Source: Laspinema palackyanum D2c
GTDB lineage: Bacteria > Cyanobacteriota > Cyanobacteriia > Cyanobacteriales > Laspinemataceae
Length of the DNA: 48,749 nt
Direction of reading: 5' to 3'
Assembly: GCF_025370875.1 (NCBI RefSeq)
Contig: NZ_JAMXFD010000020.1
Location: forward strand, 1 to 48,749
Of the stretch, positions 7,420 through 15,671 are shown in pieces; within the stretch, counting starts at the first letter, position 1; each line of letters opens with the position of its first letter. A program made the position numbers and the translations under genes. Below the pieces are notes generated by a model that saw nothing but the letters and a program-made list of their open reading frames with translations, was not told where the DNA came from and did no database searches.

Positions 7420-10127
7420 TCTCATCCAATCACGAACCCTCTGTGCCGGAAAATCTGCGCCTCGACTCTTTTGCGATCGCCAACCTAGATCCAGAAGCGC
7501 GCCACTGCTTCCTCCATGAAGAAGCACCGGAATGTTTACTCGCCTTAGAGCAAGGAATCCAGTGCTTAAACAGCAACGCCGCCACTCAGGAGAACCTCGG
7601 CACTGCCTTCCCTGACTTGATTCGCGCCGCCCATACCCTCAAAGGCGGTGCCGGAATTGTCGGGTTACAGCAACTCTCCCACCTGTCACACTATATTGAA
7701 GAGTTATTAATCGCCCTCAATGATGGACGAGTCCCTCACTTACCTTCCGCCTACGAACTCCTATCTCTGAGTCTCGACCCCATCGGGGATTTACTCGTAG
7801 GCGCTTGGAATGGCAATGACTCCCAAACCTCCGATCGCCGACTCCAGAATCTGATCGTCACCCTCGATCGCTTTGTCCAAGATTTACCCCCTCCGCTTCA
7901 GGAGAATTTAGAAGAAGAAGGCGCAGGGGAGGAGTTCCCTCACGCCACTGATTCGCCGGTGAACTCCTTTGTTAAAACTGCCTTGGAGGTTGATTTAGAA
8001 GACTGTCTACAACGCCTCACACGATCGCTGGCTGAATTTACTGACAATCCCACCTCCGCAGAACCCTCACTCCGCCAGAGTCTCACTATTTTTTTAGAAG
8101 AATGCACCCTCCTGGGAGAAACCTTGGGGTTAAAGGGGTTAACCATTATCAGTCGGGAAATTTCTGCATCCCTCTCCCAGGAACAAGCTCTACCGGAAGA
8201 GTTAGCACAACTTGCGATCGCCCGAATTCGCACCCTCCGAACAGAAACTCTCACCCCATCCTCCCCATCCCCGCCATCTCCCGAATCCGAGGCAACCCGT
8301 TCCTCTATCCCGGAACGGTTTTTAAAATACCTGATTGTCAATCCCAATCCCGATCTCGCACCAGCAAATCTGACCCTGCGAGTCCCCGTCAGGCGCTTAG
8401 ATCGCATGAGTGATACCCTGGGGAATTTAATCGTGGAATCCGATCGCCTCACCCTAGAACAAGAAAAACTCCAAACCGCGATCGCCACCCTCTCCCAATC
8501 CCCAAACCTAACGGCGATCGCCTCCGACATCCAACAAACCCTCGATCGCCTCAAAACCTCCCTCAACCAACTCAACCGGGACCTCACCGACTCCCGACTA
8601 ATTCCCTTTGGGGCGATCGCAGAACGATTTATCACCCCCTTGGAAACCTTGCAACGACAGTATGGGAAGCAAGTCGAATTAGTCATCCAGGGAAAAGATA
8701 GACGGGTCGATCAACCGATTTTAGAACAATTACAAACCCCCTTAACCCACCTATTTCGCAATGCCTTCGATCATGGGATCGAGTTACCCACGGAACGCAA
8801 AGCACTGGGTAAGTCACCCACGGCTAAAATCACCTTCTCTGCCACCGTTGAAGGGTCGCAACTGGTGATTACCGTGGAAGATGATGGACGAGGGATTGAT
8901 CCGCAGAAGGTTTATAAGCGGGCATTAGCAATGGGACTGATTGATCCCGAAAAAGGGTTTTCTAAAACCCTTTCTCCGGAGAATTCCAACCCGAGTGAGA
9001 TTTTACAATTTCTGTTCACGCCGGGATTTTCTACTGCCTCGAAAGTGACGGATTTATCGGGACGTGGGGTGGGGTTAGATATCGTCCAACATCAAGTGGC
9101 ACGACTACGGGGAACTTTGCAAGTCGAGACAGTATTGGGACAGGGTACTAAGTTTACCATTGCTGTTCCTTTGACTTTGAGCCGGTTGTCTGTTTACTTG
9201 TGCCAATGTCAAGACTACACTGTTGCAATTCCCGCAGATAAGGCGATCGCTGTGGTGAAGTTATCCCAGGCAGAAATCGCAGGGGGTGAAATAGGCGATC
9301 GCCATGAAGAAATTCCCGGACAAACGGAACCCTTGCCCATTTTTAGATTATGGGATTTGCTGCCCTATCGAACACAGGTTCGGGAAGCAGTTTCAAAAGT
9401 GAATTCGCCCTCGGTTTGTCTGATTTTGTGGGTGAAGGGTCAACAGGTGGCGATCGCGGTGAATGCGGTGCTCGAAGAACGTCCTGTCATGCTCAAACCC
9501 TTGGATCTCACGGTCCCCGTTCCTCCCTACGTTGCCGGTTGTACCGTTCTAGGCAGCGGTGAAGTGGTGCCAGTCCTCGCCCCCCATCACTTTCACCCGT
9601 TACTGTTTCCCCGTTCCCCTCTTAAACCCGTCACCCATGTCTCACCGGATACAGTGTTGAGTTCCGATGCTGCTCCTCATCTATTAATTGTGGATGATTC
9701 CCTCATCATGCGCCGGATGTTGCAGGATCTATTCGAGGGTGCCGGATTTGTCTCTACAGTCTGTACCAATGGACGGGAGGCATTAACTCAACTAGCGCGA
9801 TCGCCCCAGGGACAATTCCACCTGATCCTTTCCGATGTGGAAATGCCCCATTTAGACGGATTAGGATTACTCCAGACGGTGCGATCGGACCCCCAATGGC
9901 ATCAGGTTCCGATGGTGATGCTCTCCTCCCGCGCCAATCCCGAGGATATTCAGAAAGGGATGGAATTAGGCGCAACTACCTATTTGAGTAAACCTTTCGA
10001 TCCGGCAAGGTTGCTTGCCGCTATTCGCGAGATCCTTGTCGCGGGTGAGGGACCGCCATCGGGATTGGGGGGATGGGGGAGATTTGGGAGATTTGGGGGA
10101 GATTTTGGGGATAAATTTCTTTTTTAA
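7416..10127 (+). CDS. CheA-type histidine kinase / response regulator hybrid
   Basis: A 903-residue hybrid kinase of the PilL/PixL class. Order: Hpt domain with phospho-His73 in AAHTLKGGAG; a long poorly conserved linker; CheA dimerisation helices (about 325-400, VPVRRLDRMSDTLGNLIVES); an ATPase domain with the N box LFRNAFDHGI (from residue 446), EDDGRGID and SGRGVGLDIV; a CheW domain (about 585-735); and a receiver domain from about 755 with Asp760/761, LSDVEMPHLDG and TYLSKPFD. It would phosphorylate its own receiver and probably the PatA-type regulator. The last residues (GGWGRFGRFGGDFGDKFLF) are encoded by an invading G-rich simple repeat. Confidence 0.9.
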   Translation: MISSNHEPSVPENLRLDSFAIANLDPEARHCFLHEEAPECLLALEQGIQCLNSNAATQENLGTAFPDLIRAAHTLKGGAGIVGLQQLSHLSHYIEELLIALNDGRVPHLPSAYELLSLSLDPIGDLLVGAWNGNDSQTSDRRLQNLIVTLDRFVQDLPPPLQENLEEEGAGEEFPHATDSPVNSFVKTALEVDLEDCLQRLTRSLAEFTDNPTSAEPSLRQSLTIFLEECTLLGETLGLKGLTIISREISASLSQEQALPEELAQLAIARIRTLRTETLTPSSPSPPSPESEATRSSIPERFLKYLIVNPNPDLAPANLTLRVPVRRLDRMSDTLGNLIVESDRLTLEQEKLQTAIATLSQSPNLTAIASDIQQTLDRLKTSLNQLNRDLTDSRLIPFGAIAERFITPLETLQRQYGKQVELVIQGKDRRVDQPILEQLQTPLTHLFRNAFDHGIELPTERKALGKSPTAKITFSATVEGSQLVITVEDDGRGIDPQKVYKRALAMGLIDPEKGFSKTLSPENSNPSEILQFLFTPGFSTASKVTDLSGRGVGLDIVQHQVARLRGTLQVETVLGQGTKFTIAVPLTLSRLSVYLCQCQDYTVAIPADKAIAVVKLSQAEIAGGEIGDRHEEIPGQTEPLPIFRLWDLLPYRTQVREAVSKVNSPSVCLILWVKGQQVAIAVNAVLEERPVMLKPLDLTVPVPPYVAGCTVLGSGEVVPVLAPHHFHPLLFPRSPLKPVTHVSPDTVLSSDAAPHLLIVDDSLIMRRMLQDLFEGAGFVSTVCTNGREALTQLARSPQGQFHLILSDVEMPHLDGLGLLQTVRSDPQWHQVPMVMLSSRANPEDIQKGMELGATTYLSKPFDPARLLAAIREILVAGEGPPSGLGGWGRFGRFGGDFGDKFLF
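10061..10112. repeat. G-rich simple repeat forming the 3' end of the CheA gene
   Basis: Units of the type GGGGGAGATTTGGGAG run across the end of the reading frame. They resemble the GGGGAGATGGGGAGGTT tract at 4573-4645. The tract encodes a Gly/Phe-rich tail unrelated to a receiver domain, which ends soon after ILVAGEG. Confidence 0.7.
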
Positions 10128-10823
10128 CTCCAACTATGCCTATAGATAGAGATTCTAATTTTAAGGTTTATCCCTTAAGATACAGGACAAAAATAATAAA
10201 TAGTGCTAGATGTATCTTAAGTTAGAGAACCTTAATTTTTTGTGATTAAGGTACTCCTCAAGATATATGACTCTCATTCCTAGCGTGTTTTACTCTAGTG
10301 GAAGAAATGAAGGGCTTTTAAAACTCTCATCAAGCTACTGGGGAATGAATTAAGGGGGGATGACAATCTTTAAGAGAACTTTACATAAAAATCCTGGAAT
10401 TATCTCTAGTCAATGATAAACTTGGGATAAATCAGCTATCCTTCCGACTGATTAAATTCAAGCAGGAGCGATCGCAGATCTAGTCTCGGTCAAATTTGGA
10501 GCCGTTTTTAGGGAAACTCACCTGAGACTCACCACACGGCTTTTAGACTCAAGAACGTTTGGCGATCGCCACTGAATTGAGGATCACCGAGTTCGGAAAT
10601 CCAGTTTATTTACTCAGGGTGAACTGGAGTCATTATAAAGATTCAGAAGATTGGACATTGAACTGTCGTAGAATCTGAAAAATTTCAGATTTAGGAAATC
10701 CCAGAACCTTTAAAAAATCCTGGGATGCAATTTCAGGAGATTGATAAACTCCTTTTAAACCCGGCGATTCAGGCAATCGCCAAATGTATTGTGAATTTAT
10801 GTAGTATTTATCAAGGTAAAGTC
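10128..10823. other. Gene-free stretch between the CheA hybrid and the phosphodiesterase gene
   Basis: About 700 bp, A/T-rich, with two HIP1-related sites and no supported gene. The frame of the next gene stays open upstream to 10725, but that part (MQFQEIDKLLLNPAIQAIAK) lies before a better start and is probably leader. No repeat family was recognised. Confidence 0.45.
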
Positions 10824-12485
10824 ATGAGAAATCCTGTTATCGCCATTGGATTGGATGCCGGAGACCCGAATCTGCTGGAAAAATGGATGGCGCAAGGGCA
10901 TTTAAAGAACTTAAAAAAATTGCGCGATCGCGGAGCCTACGGACGACTCAAAACCTTTGATTATTATCGAGCCGAAACCCCTTGGACCACCTTTTTAACC
11001 GGATCTTCTCCCGAAAAAACTGGCTATTGGGCACCCGTAAAACTCAGAGAAGGGAGCTATCATGTAGACCCCATAGAAGCCTATGACTTTGCCGAATATG
11101 AACCCTTCTATGCCCTTGGGGATGATTATAAAGTAGCTGTCTTTGATATGCCCCAAGCTCCCCTAAGCGATCGGGTCAATGGAGTCCAAGGATTAGCTTG
11201 GGGAGCCCATTCCCCTCAAACCCCCACCCATTCCAAACCGGAAGCATTTCTCGCGGACATCATCGCCAAACATGGAGAACATCCAGCATTACATAAAGAT
11301 TTTGCTAGTATCTTAGATATTCCCGCCCTCCAGGAACTTCAGAAGAAATTAGAAACCGGGATTGAGCGGCGCGGTCAGATTTGTAAAGATTTACTCCAAC
11401 AAGATAACTGGGACTTCTTGTTAACCATTTTTGGAGAAACCCACTCTGCCGGACATTTTTTCTGGCACTTAAGTCAACCGGATCATCCCCTGTATCCCGT
11501 GATGGGGAATCGCTACCCGGGAGACCCGTTGTTAGCGATTTTTGAAGCCATTGATACAGCCATTGGTGAGATTTTAACCGCTGCGCCGGAGAATGCCAAT
11601 GTCGTCGTCTTTGCGGCACATGGCATGGACTTTAACAATATGGATCTACCCAGTATGGTATTTTTGCCCGAGTTTCTCTATCGGTGGAATTTCCCCGGAA
11701 AAGTGGGATTAGCCGAGGGGAAAATGGGTCAAAATCCAGGGGGACCGCTAGTGGGAGAACGGGCGAAACGGGGCTTTATGGGAACCCTCTGGAGTCTCAA
11801 AGGCGATCGCAATCCATTACGAGGATTTTTGCGGCGAACCCTTCCCACAAAAATCTTTAGCCGGATTGAACCCCTGTTTGGTTCCGAACCGGAACAGGAT
11901 TTGATTTCGCCATTTGAAATGCAGAAAAAAGGCGATCGGCTATTTTTCCAAACCCCCTGTTGGTATCAACCCGCATGGCCCCGGATGAAAGCCTTTGCCC
12001 TCCCGAGTTTCTCCGAAGGATATATCCGAATCAACTTGAAAGGACGGGAACCCAATGGAATCGTTGACCCCTCGGAATACGATACCGTTTGTGATGAAAT
12101 TACCGCACAATTGTATCAACTCAAAGATTCCCGAACCGGGGAAACAATGGTACAAGATGTAGTGCGGACTCGCCAAACTGCCACCGACTCCGACCCCAAA
12201 CTACCCGATGCCGATTTGGTGATTATCTGGCAGGATAAATGCGCTAGTGATACCGTAGAAAGCCCGACTATTGGCCGGATTGGACCCGTTCCATTTAATC
12301 GCACAGGCTCTCATCGGTCCGATGGATTTTTAGCCTTGGCAGGACCCAATATTGAACCCGGTTCTACCTTGCCTTTCGGCCATTCTTTAGATTTAGCCCC
12401 CACTTTATTAGCATTATTAGAGGCCCCGATTCCCAACTCTTGCGAAGGAAAACCTCTAATCAATCAACCGGCAGTGGTTCGCTAA
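10824..12485 (+). CDS. Type I phosphodiesterase / nucleotide pyrophosphatase family protein
   Basis: A 553-residue member of the alkaline-phosphatase superfamily. The start is placed at the ATG preceding RNPVIAIGLDAGDPN because AAGG lies ahead and the metal-binding start of the fold begins there; the ATG at 10725 would add 33 residues. Expected metal and nucleophile sites are visible: Asp in GLDAGDP, Thr within AETPWTTFLTGSSPEKTG, the HSAGHFFWH histidines, AAHGMDF and a late histidine in GSHRSDGFLALAG. Substrates in this family are phosphodiesters of nucleotides or lipid head groups, and the substrate here is unknown. There is no signal peptide, so it is probably cytoplasmic. Confidence 0.8.
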   Translation: MRNPVIAIGLDAGDPNLLEKWMAQGHLKNLKKLRDRGAYGRLKTFDYYRAETPWTTFLTGSSPEKTGYWAPVKLREGSYHVDPIEAYDFAEYEPFYALGDDYKVAVFDMPQAPLSDRVNGVQGLAWGAHSPQTPTHSKPEAFLADIIAKHGEHPALHKDFASILDIPALQELQKKLETGIERRGQICKDLLQQDNWDFLLTIFGETHSAGHFFWHLSQPDHPLYPVMGNRYPGDPLLAIFEAIDTAIGEILTAAPENANVVVFAAHGMDFNNMDLPSMVFLPEFLYRWNFPGKVGLAEGKMGQNPGGPLVGERAKRGFMGTLWSLKGDRNPLRGFLRRTLPTKIFSRIEPLFGSEPEQDLISPFEMQKKGDRLFFQTPCWYQPAWPRMKAFALPSFSEGYIRINLKGREPNGIVDPSEYDTVCDEITAQLYQLKDSRTGETMVQDVVRTRQTATDSDPKLPDADLVIIWQDKCASDTVESPTIGRIGPVPFNRTGSHRSDGFLALAGPNIEPGSTLPFGHSLDLAPTLLALLEAPIPNSCEGKPLINQPAVVR

Positions 12486-12565
12486 ACAACTGGCCTTTAA
12501 ACCTTCTAGGCAATGGCTGCATTGCATCTCCTCGACTCCCCTAGTCCGGGGGTCCAGGAAAGGTT

Positions 12566-12633
12566 AGAAACCCGGTTTCTTCACAAAAATGTTGGTAATT
12601 AGCAGTAGATAAAGTTAAGAAACCGGGTTTCTT
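12566..12633. repeat. Dispersed palindromic repeat, AAACCGGGTTTCT family, copy 2
   Basis: Arms AGAAACCCGGTTTCTT (12566-12581) and AAGAAACCGGGTTTCTT (12617-12633) around a spacer containing TGGTAATTAGCAGTAGA. The spacer aligns with that of the copy at 241-309 (TGGTAGTTAGCCATTGA). Both copies sit in intergenic DNA just after a gene end. Confidence 0.7.
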
Positions 12634-12890
12634 GTCCGAGTTAATCTAATCAGGAGTTTTTAGTTTGAAACTTAACGAAACAAATCCGGTAAGCTTGGGC
12701 GATTCTTGTTGGGAAAATAAATTATTGAAAATCCCGTTATGTGCTTAATCGGGTTCCATTGTAAAAAACGTAAAAAACATGAGAAATCTGGATCGGTTCA
12801 GGATGTATCATAAACTCATCAATCCTGCCCACTTGTTTCCGAAACGGATGAATTGAAAAGACTTTCATTGTTAATTAGGGGTGAAGTATT
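12634..12890. other. Leader upstream of the glycosyltransferase gene
   Basis: A/T-rich gap with the probable promoter of the glycosyltransferase. No other feature was recognised. Confidence 0.4.
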
Positions 12891-13940
12891 ATGCCATTAG
12901 TTTCTGTTGTTGTTCCCGCTTACAATGTTTCAAAAACGATTCGCGATACCCTCGATTCGATTTTAAAACAAACTTTTTCTGATTTTGAACTGATTATTAT
13001 TAATGATGGCTCTACCGATAATACGTTACAGGTTATCGAAGGAGTCCGAGACCCAAGACTTCAAGTCTTCTCTTATGAAAATGGCGGACTCCCCGAAGCG
13101 CGAAATCGGGGAATTGCTCGCGCAACCGGAGAGTTTATTACCTTTATGGATGCAGACGATTTGTGGACGCCGGATAAATTAGCGCGCCAGGTTGCTGCAT
13201 TACAACAAAATCCGGAAGCAGGACTCGCTTATAGTTGGACCTGCTTTATGGATAGCGAAGGTAAATCCTTTAGTAAAGATTTTCCTTGTTATCTTGAAGG
13301 CAATGTTTATCCCCAATTGTTAGTCGGTAATTTCATTACCTCTGGGTCGAATGTGATGATGCGTGCATCGGCGATTGAATCCGTGGGACCGTTTGATCGC
13401 ACCCTGAAATCCATCGAAGATTGGGAATATTGGTTACGAGTTGCAGCGAAATGGCCGTTTGTAGTCGTCCCCCAGCATCAAATCCTGTATCGACAATCGG
13501 CGACATCAATGGCCTCTAAAATTGATGTCATGGAAAAATATAGCGTCATGGTCATCGATCGCGCCTTTGCCAACGCACCCGCAGAACTGCAAGGACTGAA
13601 AAAACACAGTTTAGCCAATACCTATCAATATTTAGCCCGAATCTGCGTCACCCATACCCCAGATGCTGAAAAACTGCAAACCGGATGGGAAAAATTGCAA
13701 AAAGCGATTCGCTTGCACCCGGCTATTTTACTAGATAAAAAAGTTCAGCGCCTGTTAGGAAAGTGGATGTTACTCCGCCTAGGTTCTCCAGATGTGTCCC
13801 AATATTTCCTCGAAAAATTTGGACAAATGAATCCAAAAAACGACCCCCGTCGGAATAATCTCAATCAAGAGAAAACCGAGAAAAATATCCTAGAAGTTGA
13901 CAATCAAATTCAAAACTTTTTGAATCAAGCAGTTTTGTAA
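12891..13940 (+). CDS. Family 2 glycosyltransferase
   Basis: A 349-residue GT-A-fold glycosyltransferase. The N-terminus has the classic nucleotide-sugar fold: PLVSVVVPAYNVSKTI, IIINDGSTDNT, GGLPEARNRGIARATGEFI and the DxD-type motif FMDADDLWTPDKL (metal and sugar-nucleotide binding). A conserved region near SIEDWEYWLRVA (about 178-189) probably holds the ED catalytic base pair. The C-terminal 120 residues are helical and soluble without membrane segments, so it is a cytosolic enzyme. Donor and acceptor cannot be deduced; relatives act in polysaccharide or glycan synthesis. It stands alone. GGGGTGAAG precedes the ATG. Confidence 0.88.
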   Translation: MPLVSVVVPAYNVSKTIRDTLDSILKQTFSDFELIIINDGSTDNTLQVIEGVRDPRLQVFSYENGGLPEARNRGIARATGEFITFMDADDLWTPDKLARQVAALQQNPEAGLAYSWTCFMDSEGKSFSKDFPCYLEGNVYPQLLVGNFITSGSNVMMRASAIESVGPFDRTLKSIEDWEYWLRVAAKWPFVVVPQHQILYRQSATSMASKIDVMEKYSVMVIDRAFANAPAELQGLKKHSLANTYQYLARICVTHTPDAEKLQTGWEKLQKAIRLHPAILLDKKVQRLLGKWMLLRLGSPDVSQYFLEKFGQMNPKNDPRRNNLNQEKTEKNILEVDNQIQNFLNQAVL

Positions 13941-14000
13941 TTTCTAGCCACATCAAGCGGGGGTTTAAATCCCTGCCTCGCTCTTACGCAGATGTTGAAA

Positions 14001-14055
14001 ATTAAACCTAAATGTAGAGATGATTCGTGCGATCGCCTCTACATTTAGGTTTTAA
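14001..14055. repeat. Palindromic repeat, CCTAAAT-GTAGAG family, copy 1
   Basis: Arm ATTAAACCTAAATGTAGAG (14001-14019) pairs with CTCTACATTTAGGTTTTAAT up to about 14055, with a HIP1-bearing centre. The same design (CCTAAAT, GTAGAG, GCGATTCG centre) recurs at 18897-18942. It lies about 60 bp after the glycosyltransferase stop and may also terminate it. The rest of 13941-14312 shows no gene. Confidence 0.7.
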
Positions 14056-14312
14056 TGTTAAAGATGGCGTAACTCCTGTAATCCTTGCCCCCATCACCCC
14101 ACCCCCTCATAAAAGCTGGAGTTTCTTCCAACCCCCCTACAGCAATCCTAGGGCAATCTGAGCCTCTGCGCTGGTCTGACTTGCACCCGACTGAATGCTC
14201 GGAAACGCTGCAACTACAGGACATTTAGGAATGTAAGGAAATATTTAGAATGTTAGCTCGCTAGTGCCAAACTAGAAGTAACGATTCGGGAAAATTTCAG
14301 GAGGTTGAGGCT

Positions 14313-14888
14313 ATGACGATCGCCGCTGAACTTCGCTCTCTGAGCGTGCGGGATTATCACCGCATGGTAGAAGTAGGAATTTTGGCTGCTTCTGAGCGGG
14401 TGGAATTGATTGAAGGGCAACTTTACACAATGGCAGCAAAAGGAACGGCGCACAGTGCGGCAGTTACCCGAATTGATCGGGCTTTGTCGCAACGCTTGCG
14501 GGGACGAGCGCTGCTGCGGTTTCAAGACTCCGTGCAGTTGAGTGATTTTTCTGAGCCAGAGCCGGATATTGCGATCGCCCACATTGACCCATTAGACTAT
14601 GAAGATCATCACCCAACACCCACAGAAATCTATTGGTTAATAGAAGTCGCAGATAGCACCCTGCGGCGAGACCGAGATCTAAAAGTTCCAGTATATGGCA
14701 GATCGGGCATTCAAGAGTATTGGATTTTGGATGTGCAGGAACGATGCCTGTATGTGTTTCGAGAACCAAGGCAAGACGGCTATCAATCGGAACAAAAGCT
14801 ATCTGAGCAAGATGCGATCGCGCCGCTTGCGTTTCCTGATTGCATCATTTTAGTGGGAGAGTTTTTGCGATCGGCTACTCAAGAATAA
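14313..14888 (+). CDS. Uma2 family (DUF820) putative endonuclease
   Basis: A 191-residue protein of the large cyanobacterial Uma2/DUF820 family, which has a PD-(D/E)XK restriction-endonuclease-like fold. Visible family landmarks are LSVRDYHRMVEVGILAASERVELIEGQLYTMAAKG (N-terminus), the catalytic-type Asp in EPEPDIAIA, then EIYWLIEVADSTLRRDRDLKVPVY with the conserved E and K, and YGRSGIQEYWILDV. The biological role is unknown, and cyanobacterial genomes carry many copies. The start has AGGAGG about 16 bases upstream and a weaker GAGG nearer. It marks the left edge of the accessory patch. Confidence 0.87.
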   Translation: MTIAAELRSLSVRDYHRMVEVGILAASERVELIEGQLYTMAAKGTAHSAAVTRIDRALSQRLRGRALLRFQDSVQLSDFSEPEPDIAIAHIDPLDYEDHHPTPTEIYWLIEVADSTLRRDRDLKVPVYGRSGIQEYWILDVQERCLYVFREPRQDGYQSEQKLSEQDAIAPLAFPDCIILVGEFLRSATQE

Positions 14889-14957
14889 ACAGGCTGACTC
14901 TTGATGAAGCGCTCAAAAATACGCGATATGTGCTGGAACTAATGAGATGTTTACCTC

Positions 14958-15095
14958 ATGGGTGTGTCCTTCCAGACTGTCAACCGCTGGGAGTATGGAC
15001 GCGCCACTCCCTCACCGATGGCGATAAAGCTGATTGAGTTGCAGTTGCGGCAGATATCTGAGCGAGGTGCTGATTTGATGTACGGCTTATTTTAG
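14958..15095 (+). pseudogene. Remnant of an XRE-type helix-turn-helix protein
   Basis: The 45-codon frame reads MGVSFQTVNRWEYGRATPSP and then MAIKLIELQLRQISERGADLMYGLF. That is the recognition-helix half and tail of a small XRE-like DNA-binding protein of the GVSFQTVNRWENGRATPSP type common in cyanobacteria. The first half of the HTH fold is missing: the frame is closed by a TGA 15 bases before this ATG, and the preceding 60 bp read in another frame without matching. Probably a 5'-decayed gene. It could once have been the regulator of a neighbouring toxin or Uma2 gene, which is inference. Confidence 0.65.
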
Positions 15096-15246
15096 CGATT
15101 AGGTGCAGGATTCGAGGGCGGTTGGCAATCAATTAAGTGTTGTACACCCCAAAGAAATTTGGCATAAATTTAACGTTATTAACAATGATAGGATGGAAAA
15201 GATAAAAGAGAATACTCTTAATTCGCGAACTTTATCGGAAATATGA

Positions 15247-15324
15247 GATGCCCTACTCCCTAAACTCCTATTCGGCGAAGTCCGAGTCAAAGATTCCGAA
15301 AAAGTCGTCGAGGAGGTGGTGTGA
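15247..15324 (+). pseudogene. Remnant of the C-terminus of a type I restriction specificity subunit (HsdS)
   Basis: In the frame of 15247 the text reads DALLPKLLFGEVRVKDSEKV and ends VEEVV before TGA. Type I specificity subunits typically end with an (R)D-x-LLPKLLSGEIRV-type segment. An in-frame TGA directly precedes it where an Arg codon would be expected, and nothing further upstream matches HsdS, so only the tail survives. Its TGA overlaps the GTG start of the DUF6883 gene (GTGTGA), which shows that the two genes were once translationally coupled. Confidence 0.6.
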
Positions 15325-15653
15325 AACTACCGAATCCTGATCAAGCACTGATTCCGTTTGAAAAATTGGAGGGCTATTCACTTAATCCAAATCACTCTGA
15401 AGGTGGGCACAAAGCCCGTGTCTTTCAATCTGCCCTAGGCATTGGGCTAGAAGAATCTGAAGAACTACGGATCGCTCTGTTCCAAGCTCTCAAAGTGGAA
15501 GATGCTATCCCAACCAACCGCACTAATTACGGGCAGAAATACCAGATTGACTTTGAAATGACGCGGGAAAGGAAAAGTGCCATCATTAGAAGTATGTGGA
15601 TGATTAAGCCAAATGAAGACTTCCCACGGCTCATCACCTGTTACATTCCCTAG
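15321..15653 (+). CDS. DUF6883 domain protein
   Basis: A 110-residue single-domain protein. Text such as MKLPNPDQALIPFEKLEGYS, GGHKARVFQSALGIG, YGQKYQIDFEMT and MIKPNEDFPRLITCYI fits the DUF6883 family, whose members also occur as C-terminal domains of polymorphic-toxin-like proteins as I recall. Conserved H-K-A-R and D-x-E residues may be catalytic, but this is unproven. The GTG start is supported by AGGAGG six bases upstream and by overlap with the HsdS remnant stop. The DUF4926-fusion gene follows 18 bp later with its own AGGAG. In cyanobacteria DUF6883 and DUF4926 genes commonly sit together, which suggests a two-component toxin-antidote-like pair (inference). Confidence 0.75.
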   Translation: MKLPNPDQALIPFEKLEGYSLNPNHSEGGHKARVFQSALGIGLEESEELRIALFQALKVEDAIPTNRTNYGQKYQIDFEMTRERKSAIIRSMWMIKPNEDFPRLITCYIP

Positions 15654-15671
15654 TCCCCAGGAGAACACCGG

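Noticed and set aside
7940-8686. 248-residue minus-strand frame under the CheA gene
   Set aside because: Antisense shadow, rich in R, S and V, within the CheA linker.
14840-15037. 65-residue frame after Uma2
   Set aside because: Overlaps the Uma2 end in another frame and does not carry the HTH text, which is in the frame starting at 14958.
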